From Ctena decussata (taxonomy: Eukaryota > Mollusca > Bivalvia > Lucinida > Lucinidae): a stretch of 64,000 bases of DNA. Position 1 is the stretch's first letter, and each line of letters starts with the position of its first letter. The position numbers and the translations under genes are program-made. Positions 54,537 to 64,000 of this stretch are shown here, piece by piece. The stretch lies in assembly GCA_963989385.1 (NCBI GenBank), contig OZ022498.1:5649501-5713500 (forward strand). The letters run 5' to 3'. Below the pieces are notes generated by a model. It worked only from the letters and a program-made list of their open reading frames with translations, made no database searches and had not been told where the DNA came from.

Positions 54537-55028
54537 GATGTATTATTTTGTCGGCAAATTTTGTCGTTGGAGAGTGGCAGATGTTTCGCTATTTAGAAGT
54601 AGACAATGAAAAGTAAGACATTTTTGTAAGACATTTAGCCGTTTATTTCCTCCAAGATGGCGTCAATTCACTTTTTTTTTGACAGTCCCCAGCAGGCTGT
54701 TGTCTTAACAAATTATAAAATGGCTGATAATATCTGTAGGAGGACACTTCTGCGTTCTCGTAGAAGTACATTATTCACTAAGTAAGACATTTCTGTGCAA
54801 TGCGATAACGAAGTCTGTCTACACAACTTGACAGACTGTTTCAAAGTAAATTGTGGAAAAAAAAACACCGAATGAAAACAACCTGGGTTGCGAGATTTTT
54901 TTTTGTCATTTTAAATTACTATGGTTTCTCTGACAGTTACAACAAGCAGACAATTGCATCATCAGTCTTTCTCGGCATTGGAAGAAATGACAAACGCTGC
55001 ACTTTTTTCACACTTTAAAGTTGTTAAC

Positions 55029-55065
<37 letters not shown>

Positions 55066-55069
55066 AAGC

Positions 55070-55103
<34 letters not shown>

Positions 55104-57200
55104 AGAAGTTCTTGCTAGCGTTGGAATAGAATTCCATCAGTCAAATATTTAAAAGTAACTATGCATTGCTGTGCCTTAGCCAAGTTTCTGAGGGAACACC
55201 TATGAACTTTGCCAGGTTCCGTTTTCTGTTTCAAAGTGATGACTGAATATGATATTTGGTTTAATAAAGGGACAAGACATTTTGAGATAACAGAAGAATA
55301 TGTTTCCCCGTTCATTATTCAAAGTTTCTGACAATTAAGCATCGGTTAAAAAAAACAAGAAAAAAACCCAAACATTGTCAAATAGATTGGCTTCATATAA
55401 ACTCCCCAGCTGAGACGGCAAAAATAATGCATCTTTTTAGTTTTCCTAAACGTTAATTTCATGAGGTAACGCGCGACCTCTTGTAATTATACAGATCTCT
55501 TATTTGCAAAACAATTCTTCATTAGACGAGAAAGAAACAATACATTTCTAATGGAAAACTTGATCATTCCGAATCAAATGGGAAGCAACACAAGTCCCAT
55601 ACTATTATATTGACTATTCTATTAGTAAATGGTCCTAATTTATTATCTTTCCAGCACACTTATTCCTAGCTTTGTCTCAAATATTTGGCTGTTTATCCAC
55701 AATTAGACGAACACACGCAAATGAGATTCAATATAATATGAAATCATATATACTTTGCAAAATATATTTAGCAAATTTTTATATTTTGCAATTATTCTCA
55801 TCACTGAAGTGTAACATTAAATTAAATGGAATTGAAAGGAACCGTATTTGGGGCTTAAGATACCATGGGATTACAGAAGCCATCTTTAAAAACGATATTG
55901 GGGAAAAGCGATAAAGGCGGAAGAGGTCATTAGCCGAAATTCGCACCCATTGAAAAGCAACATAAAAATGGTAAGCATGTGAATTTTTGTACGGTATTTC
56001 TCAAGATTTTCGTGCTCAGTTTTCTTGTAAAAGATAATGGTTAAGCTTAACAACTGACGAATCTTAGCATGCGCCATTGACGTTTAAACGTGTTCATTCG
56101 GTCCAATGTGCAATGATTCACGGGTGCTTCAGTTCAATGCAGAATCAAAACCCGAAAAAACAATAGGCTAAAATTAAAGGTCACACCTTGATTAATTTAA
56201 TTGTGAAGTTTCTTCATTGAAGTATAATGTAACTGTGAGAAAATTATGACGTTAGTCTGAGACTTTTGACTTATGCTCAGTAACCTGGAAGAATTTTCTT
56301 TCTGGATTGTTTACATTATCATATTTGTAGCTACCAATCAATCATATACTCAAAATGGATTCAAGAAATACCGCTTAGAAACAAGTTTTTAAGACGATAA
56401 CGTAAAAACAAGGGAAAACGTCAAATTTTCGAACTTTGTAAACCTCATACTCGTAGTATATTCAAATGTTTGGGAGCGTTTGCCTTTATTTCAACAGCAA
56501 ATCAGACGCCTCATTATGGTTGTGGCTTTTGAACACGATCATAAATGTCGTTCAGATACAATGGTCATACAAACTGACGTCACGGTAGTTCAAACGCTAC
56601 AATTGAGCTATCTTGATTCTTTTACCTGCCAGTCCATCTCGAACAAGTGGTCTTTGTATCTTTATGCAGTAAAGTGACAATAAAAATCCTAATATGGTGG
56701 ATCTGATACATACAAAAAAGTGCTATATTTATTGTGCATAGTATATTTTCACTCAAAATTGGATACATGCGGTGAATGAAAGTAAGTATCTCACATGTAT
56801 CGTAATATTTGTTGAACAGTACACCCAGTCTGTTTTAAAACTGCAATACATCTAGATTCTGATATAAGTAGAGGATGATGAACTTTTAAACAACAGAAAT
56901 AATCTGGAGGTCAGTAATGATTTGGGTTCAGGAAACTTTGTTACAGTCGTCGTAATTGAATAGGCAATCGTAGATTATGTGTTTGAAGTAATCCACGCTA
57001 CCCTAATCAAACTATTTCCCGTCCGCTGAACTTTTTATTATCTGGTTAATATTGTCAGCTCATACATGGCTGTATTTTCTTTCCACTGATTGCCTGGAGC
57101 GAATAGGCCATATGAGAATAATTTCTAATGGTGTAAGCAGTAGAGTTATAAGTATTTGAGTGTAACTGAGATAGCATTTGAGCTTGAAATATCATTCGTA
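54537..57200. other. No recognised gene; (GA)n microsatellite at 55029-55100
   Basis: Two AGAGAGAG blocks at 55029-55062 and 55073-55100 are separated by CAGAAAGCCTG. A 65-codon frame at 56480 and others here have no domain and no convincing splice context. Confidence 0.45.
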
Positions 57201-57224
57201 ACACGTGTCCCCTTCACTTAATAC

Positions 57225-57330
57225 AAAAGTAAGGAGGAAAATTCCCAGGAACAGACACAATTCAATCCCAGGTCCAACCCAAGACACCATGTGGGAAAGA
57301 GACAACACAAAATTAGTCACCACTAAGTGG
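57225..57330 (+). repeat. Dispersed repeat, partner at 35380-35490
   Basis: Shares GACACCATGTGGGAAA and the surrounding words with the other copy. See that entry. Confidence 0.55.
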
Positions 57331-57499
57331 GGAGAGACAAGACAAAATTACAAGCCTGTTAATGAAGCACTTCTGGGTCGTCTTGTTCAGGACTTCGTCT
57401 CCATCCAAACAGCCGACTTGCCATAGAAGCTTCCATCATTCAATGGCTCAAAAAACAAGTGATATGACTAATGACTTCGAACAACGACACATTTTACCC

Positions 57500-58020
57500 T
57501 TGACGTCACCTTGCTGTCAACTTTGACAACTTTGCTGTACTCAATTGCACGCCGGTGGGTCGGGGTTCAGACTCTATGATAGCCCCTACATGAAGCTGTA
57601 TATTAGTTGGTTGGGGCCGAATGTTTGTCTGTTTCTTGGCACCGGGGTTCAACTGGTGGTTTTCTTTTGCTCCAGTGGTGCTGCTGACGCCCCAGGGATC
57701 TCCAGGTTTCTCAAACCGTTTTGGCTGTCGAGTCCTCATCCTTGCTTCATCACGGTCTTTTCTTGATTTTAATTGTTGACCGTGATGACTCTCTGATGAG
57801 TTAGGGGACCTCCATACGAACCGACCTACCAACTAATTGTGTGCACCGCTGCGGAGGGTGAGGGTGAAGGTTTGGGCCCAGTAAAACCAGTTTAAACCCC
57901 CAGCAGTTATTACTGACCGTCACAAGGCGGTACTTTCGTTGCGGTTGCATTTGTTTTATGTTCGGTGCTGTTTAATTTATTGTGTTCTCATTTGAACCCT
58001 TTTATAATAAAAATAGAAAA
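57500..58020. repeat. Probable retroelement end or repeat, unclassified
   Basis: GC-richer than its surroundings, with GTAAAACCAGTTTAAACCC, CAGTTATTACTGACCG, CACAAGGCGGTACTTTCGTT and a late AATAAAAATAG. The long frames on both strands at 57506-57832 may be part of it. It looks like the untranslated end of a retroelement, but I cannot name the class. Confidence 0.35.
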
Positions 58021-58548
58021 TAGATAAAAATAATTGTTAAATGTTTTTCGTATGATTTGCTTAGTCTGTTGTAACCCTTCCGTTGGTCTAAATTATTTAG
58101 TTCAATAAAGATAACTGAGTTGCCACCTATTTGGGAAAGAGCTGCTGACTCGGCTTATTGTTTGTTGGCATGTCTTTGTCAATGTTTCCCTTTGATGTTG
58201 GGGATAGGGTTTGGGATCTGATTCAGTCAGTTCCTGAAGTGTAGTTACTCTTTAAATTTGCGTCATGTAGGAACACAAAAGTTAAGTCTAATGTGAGTAT
58301 TTCTTTTCGCATAAAGAACCTCTTAATTCTTGAGAATCTGAGAAGTGATTATTGAAGTCTCTCATCAGTTTATGTTGTTGCACATATTTAGTACCACACG
58401 ATGTCACTGTTATTCAATGGATAGCGTCGAGTCGCCACACGTGTATTAACATTTGGTCGAGTACATGTGACGCCGTTCACATTGACCGTGTCAACAACGC
58501 GTTTTCTTATTGAAATAATGTTCATTTTATGATAAGCAACTCCAGGAC

Positions 58549-59870
58549 ATGATCGACCAAACACCGAAGAAGGATATTTCGGTTGTGCAAGGGGATTGGA
58601 ATGCTAAAGTTGGGAAGGATGCACGTGCAGACTGGGAAAACGTTTGTGGACCCTATTGCAATGCCGAGACAAATGAGAGAGGTTTCAGTCTTCTAGAGTT
58701 TTCAATCTTAAACAGCCTAGTACTGACAAACAAAATCTCATAAATCGTCCAGAATATGAACGTGGTACAGCCCAGATGGAAAGCACCACAATCATACTGA
58801 CTCGTCTTGACGAGGAAGCGCTTCCGATCAGCAGTTAACATCCATAGGACAAAGAGCTTTTCTGGGGCAGATATCCTGAGCAATTTTTGTATGTATATAC
58901 AGATATATATCTGGTGGTAGCGTTTTATAGTCCATAGTGCCACGTACGAGTGAATTTTACAATTTCACATGCGAACGCTTATTTCCTCTTTATTGAGTAT
59001 GTTCCTATGAAGGCAGAATTTCCAAGAAAAATACAGAATACAGAAGGCAGAAAGCCAACCTCAAGACTGAGGTTTGATTTAGACACGTTATGAGTTCCAG
59101 ATGTACATGCTCTTTTCAAGCAATAATAGACTGGAAAGTTTCACCCCTCATCGGTCTGAGGGATGATGACATAGACATATAGATACCATGATTATTACCT
59201 ACAATACAGCTTTGACTGACGCAGCCAGAGACATACTTGGGGAGGAACGTCACATGAAAAAGCCCTGGATCACCAGAGATGTTCTCGACCTCTGTGATGA
59301 AAGGATGGATTTCAGGAAGATGTTGTATGAAGCAGACAAAGCAAAAATAATACAGGGAAGCTAACAGGATAATTCAGAAGGCAGTGAAGAAAACCAAAGA
59401 GTACGGGTAAGGTATTCAGTGCAAGGAGATCGAAACTTGCATCAAAAAGCCACAGAAAGAGAGCATACCAGCTGGTGAAGGATCTTTCCACAGAGAAACA
59501 GGATAGATCCATAACTATACAAGTCAAGTCTTGAAAATATCTTACAGAAGAACAAGAGATTCTCAGCAGATGGAAAGAATATTGCTCAAACTATTAAACC
59601 ATGAGAATTATGGTGAATGCAGTTCTGGATTGCAATCAGCCCTCATCAGAAGATCTACCCAGGATCATTCGGGAGGAAGTTGAAATTGCAGAAGCAGCAC
59701 TGAATAAGGGGAAGTCTGCCAGAGTTTATAATACCAGCAGAACTTGTTCAAGCTGGCGGGGAGACCATTATTGGTGTTTTAATAGAGACATACAACAGGA
59801 TCTGGAGAACAGGAGATTGGCATACACCAAAATCCAGTTGCTGATTATTAGCTGGGCAGATATGTGAAAT
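58549..59870 (+). pseudogene. Decayed non-LTR retrotransposon (endonuclease to start of RT)
   Basis: Pieces in several + frames line up in the order of a LINE ORF2. They are VVQGDWNAKVGKD with ETNERG (endonuclease, about 58549-58740), WYSPDGKHHNH and RFRSAVNIHRTKSF (58760-58860), ARDILGEERHMKKPW (59220-59300), TSQVLKISYRRTR (59520-59570) and IIREEVEIAEAALNKGKSA (59660-59725), ending near 59850 before the RT core. Several frameshifts and stops and a short foreign AT stretch near 58880-58925 break it. It resembles the elements often annotated as craniofacial development protein 2-like. It is not functional. Confidence 0.75.
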
Positions 59871-59972
59871 AATTGTGCACTTTGTGATAAAAGCATGAAA
59901 TATGGCACAATGCTAGACAAAGCTATTCTAAGCATTTTCAGGGTGGATGCCAAGCCGGAAAATTCCATTTAT

Positions 59973-60003
59973 GGCGGCCATCTTGAATTTCAAAATGGCC
60001 GCC
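59973..60003. repeat. Hairpin GGCGGCCATCTT / AAAATGGCCGCC
   Basis: A short palindromic end with GGCGGCCAT and ATGGCCGCC 12 bases apart. The same AAAATGGCCGCC-type word is common at repeat boundaries in invertebrates. No element was delimited. Confidence 0.4.
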
Positions 60004-63000
60004 ACTGAAACTGCATTTTATGACAAACAGAATCGGAAATCATTAGAAAGACCAGTTTTGTGTTTCTGAACATGTTTAGCTGAACTTCCGCCATGATTTT
60101 CTCAAACTTGTCTGTTATTCGGCGTTTCTGATCTATGCTCCTGGGCGTAGACATGACACTAATCGATAATTACATGTTTGCAAGTATAGAAATGGAATAC
60201 AGTGAATCACAATTCCTCACCCCCTGATGAACAAAACCTTTCATTGTTTTGCAGGTTTAATTCTTTTTCTAGTGAATAAAACTTATTAACTGGATGACGA
60301 TAGCAATTCTTTTACTTGTTATATTTTCTTGTTGCTTTAGTCTACATAATAAATCATTTTGCCTAACTCATAATTTATAAAAGAAGCAAAAACATAGTTT
60401 AATCCTTAAATGTATTTGAGTTTATTTTAATGCACAAAGTTATATAAAGATTTAAAAGGAAAAAATCATATTCGATGTGTAACGTACATAACAGTAGCAA
60501 ACATACTAAAAAACAACAATAATCTAAATAAACCAAAATTGATGGTTGATAAATGTGGTCCAAACTGAACTAACACTATTATTCATTTTCAAATTATGCA
60601 CATATTAGAGAGAACAGATTGGCTCCTGTTTAATTAGTCAATACAGCACTGAAAAATTACTTGAATCTAGAACGAAACATTTTTGTAAGAGTCCATATAA
60701 TTTTTAAGAATGACTTCGAGAAATAGATACACGTGTAAATGGTAACTAGTGTATCCTCCGTTTAATCTGTACTTCATCTTTAAGTAGCCAGAAGCATATG
60801 CCATTATTTTGGAAAACCATCGTTGTATGTTTTTAACTATAATTATATGATTTAAACATGTATCTGAAGGTAGGTTTAGTGGTAACGTTGAGTAACACAA
60901 TTGTAGTTTGTATATAATTGTTAGTGGTGTCAGATAATTAGAATTGCAAACTGTTGTAAAGAGTCAGTTTCAGACTGCAGCTAAGCTTTCAATGCGTTAA
61001 GTCTTAACCTGTCAACTATATTCAGATACATGTAGTATACGTAGATTTTCAATATTTCCTGTAGTACAACAGGAAAAACAAAGATCTTTACGAATGGCAT
61101 ACTCTGCCTCTGACTCTTTTAAAACATAGTTTTGCAGCAGCTTCACTATAATAACCTTTTAATGACACACTCGACAAGTAAATATTTTGATCCGGGTTAA
61201 GGTTGAATATCACGTTAAATGTGTACCTGAGTGGTAATAAACGGTATCTGTTTGTATACATGTAGCTTTCGTCATTTATACTGCCGCATGTTACTGTTAG
61301 GAAAACGAAAAAAGTGCAAATCTTTATAGTGAGACATGGAAATTAGAGCTTTCCCATCATCTTCTGTTCACGAAGTAAAACTGTCACAATAAAAAGACAT
61401 AATCTTTCCTGATCAGGTAATTTTGCACCACCATCTTTGCATATTACGGCTTACTATTATCAATACCTAAAATGTTACAACAGCATAATTACTTTCAAAC
61501 AACTTGTAATAAATTATTTATGCTACTCCTTTCTCTGGGAACAAAGAAAGAGGCAACACAAAGATTCTTGCCTTCGTCAAGACGAAAGTGCTTGACGAAA
61601 GTGCTCACTTGCAGGCCGGTTATACATGTGATTATAGAAAATAAACAACACATATATGCTGAATGAGTCTATTAAGACTAAAATGACAGGCTATGAGTCT
61701 ATCAATACTCAAATGACATATTCAACAATTTTCAAATGTAAAATCAGACAACTAAGCTGAACTAACTATCGAAACTACAGAATGAAAAATAAAACACGGT
61801 CTTAATTTACTATTCAAAGTTTCTTCCACTTGTATAAAGTGGGGCAAATCCGCCCAAATTCGCCCAACTGTATAAAGTGAGGTAAACCTGAAGACACAAA
61901 TGACATAGAACTATTATGAATATAGAATAAAACTGATAATTATTGTTACTATCAAGCAAACATGTTTAACCACAAATAGAAAATTACCTATAGCACAACA
62001 AATGTACTTGATGTCAGATATTGAGAAGAGCATACCGGAAACAGCTGAACATAAATACCAGTGCCAATAGCTGGTGGAAAGGGGAGGAGGTGGGGTTTTT
62101 TTCATAAAGAAAAGCACTAAAATTATCGCAAGATTTTCCCAATACACATCATGACTATCTCAGCGAAATCAATAATCAATATGGCTGACTTATATAAGCC
62201 GTATGGGAAGCCATAAAGGTCACTGTAATAAAATGTAGAGCATGGGAAGCCAGACGGATAATATATTAAACTGCAAGGAGAGACGGTCGCTACATAAAAA
62301 TTGCTATGGCACATAGCATTTATTTATTGAATTAGTATATTCATTTATATTGTCAAGTTGTATTGAGAACACTGTTGATAAGCAGCAGGACTTCATCATC
62401 AATGAATTATTTACTCCCCACCCCCACCTCCCCTACCCCTTTCCCGAAATGATTACAACAAACTAGACAAAAAGATTAATTAGAATAACATTTAATTTGG
62501 TTAGTCCCTGATATGTATAGGTATAACTTATTTTATTTGTTTCTGTCCTATATATAACGTTTTACTACATATAAGGTGTGACTAATTAGTAAATTGCCCA
62601 ATAAAATGGTTGTATACATTACTTGTTATGTTTGTTCTCGTTTAATTTCTAGTCATACTGCAGGTTCATTTAGGAAATGAGGAACTGAGATTTGCCTTTA
62701 AATCCCTAAGTAGTAACATTAATGTTGATTAATATATATCGTCTTTTTTTTCATTTGCCATTGCATTTTGTGCAGTTGGAACACTGCAGATTATTATTAC
62801 TTGTAAAAATAAAATATTTGTCAATAACAACAACTTAAGTTCCCATATTTAGGCACCCCTGAAGAAACTGTTGAATATATAAGCATTGATAAGGTAAGAA
62901 AAAATAGATAAACCAAAACTGCGGCATAGAATGAAGATTGTCGTAAAAGGAAGAATTTATCGAAACCAGCTTCAAATATCCACATAGACTATTACTCATC

Positions 63001-64000
63001 TCCTCGAACCATTAGCTTTCAGTTCATGTTTCAATATTTTATTCCCAAAGTCCTGCTTAATGCATCAGAGGTAGGAGCATTACAAAATAGAAAACGTAAA
63101 GCTGTGTTGTAAAACTTGTAGTATTTTGAAATTATGCAGTAATTTTTTTATTTTATATGATGGTTTTAGTTGAGAAATGGCATTTCTTGTGTAACGTATA
63201 CTACCCATAGAACCTTAACTAAAGTAAATGTGCTCTGCAACCCTAGTTTACATGGAACATTCTGTTCCCAAAATCTTCAAATGTCTCTTTATATTTCTCT
63301 TATCAACAGTCTTTCTTTTGTTTGCACTTACTATGCTACATCTTTTCAATAAACACTGTAAGACAATGCTCTTGTATGTTTTGTAGATAACATGTCATAC
63401 TTGACGCTCTTATACTACTTATACTACTAAATTAACGCTTTTGGGGCGCTATTTGTATAAGAATGACTGTTGAATGCTTATCTCTTGATTTTACTTCTAC
63501 ATAAAGTGCTGTCCTATAACGGCAGGGCTTTATTTTCTCAGTGATGTCTCTGTTCTTTTATTTAATTTAACTTTTTTTAATTATTTTTATAATAAATATC
63601 ATGTATGCTAGTATCATTAAAAGGATGACAAAACAGTTAAGTAGTTAGGCAAGTACGTTATTAATAATGTTAATTTAGGTAATAAAATGCCAGAAAAGAG
63701 TGAATGTCCTCAGAGCTTTTTATGTCTAGAAACATTAGTAGTTTGCAGTACCCTATTTTTCGTAACGTATAAAACACACGTCATGTCACCTTTAACCTAA
63801 CTATTAAAGTGTCAGAGGTCTCAAGAAGCAACGTTTCTTAAGAACTGAAAGAATGACATATTTATAATATTTTTGAGACACAGTGGAAAAAGTTCAAAAG
63901 TGGTATTATAATGGATTTTTATGACTAAATGTTATTTACGTTACCTCCAGTAGTTGAAAATGATAAAAAAATCATGCAGACTTTAATTATTCCACTATTT
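60004..64000. other. No recognised gene
   Basis: AT-rich on both strands with only short frames. Small repeats were seen: TATAAAGTG(A/G)GG with CGCCCAA near 61835-61885, and a CTTCGTCAAGACGAAAG hairpin near 61573-61600. A splice-aware protein search might still find isolated exons. Confidence 0.35.

Noticed and set aside
56480..56677. 65-codon frame as an exon
   Set aside because: No recognisable family and no clear acceptor and donor of compatible phase.

Overview
The window is animal nuclear DNA, AT-rich and intron-rich, with most of its length in transposable elements. The best guess is a bivalve mollusc, probably a heterodont clam. This rests on an intact animal-type GH10 glycoside hydrolase with a CBM4/9 module, on the kind and density of fold-back elements, and on tandem-module elements starting AGCTCACCTGAGCC that I associate with bivalve genomes. 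The species is not determinable here. Nothing prokaryotic was seen: no operons, Shine-Dalgarno sites or CRISPR.

Two genes are well supported. (1) The 3' half of a tetraspanin lies on the + strand (exons at 6090-6194, 9693-9887, 13206-13289 and 14226-14297). It covers the large extracellular loop with CCG, SCC and the last cysteines, then TM4 and a short tail. The TM1-TM3 exons were not found and are probably upstream of the window. (2) A complete GH10 xylanase-like gene lies on the - strand, 49296 down to 32269. It has 13 exons that join in frame to 607 codons: signal peptide, CBM4/9 carbohydrate-binding module and GH10 barrel with both catalytic glutamates.

Layout: 0-4.3 kb holds fold-backs and a tandem-module element. 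4.3-17.5 kb is the tetraspanin gene, with introns and flanks filled by tandem-module elements that share a hairpin-and-CTNR architecture resembling non-autonomous Helentron/Helitron-like elements. 17.6-31 kb is a dense field of MITEs, SINEs, a repeat array of about 165-bp units (21.1-23.5 kb) and a nested fold-back (26.9-28.5 kb). 32.1-49.3 kb is the GH10 gene, whose introns carry more SINEs, MITEs and one such element on the minus strand. 49.4-57 kb is mostly unannotated DNA with a few MITEs. 57.5-59.9 kb carries a decayed non-LTR retrotransposon. 60-64 kb is AT-rich with nothing recognised.

The two genes have no evident functional link. The recurring theme is mobile DNA sitting against splice sites: one element ends 9 nt before a tetraspanin exon, and a MITE starts at intron position +5 of a GH10 donor. 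Gene models were made by reading splice sites and phases by eye. Repeat boundaries are accurate to a few bases where termini were seen and approximate otherwise.
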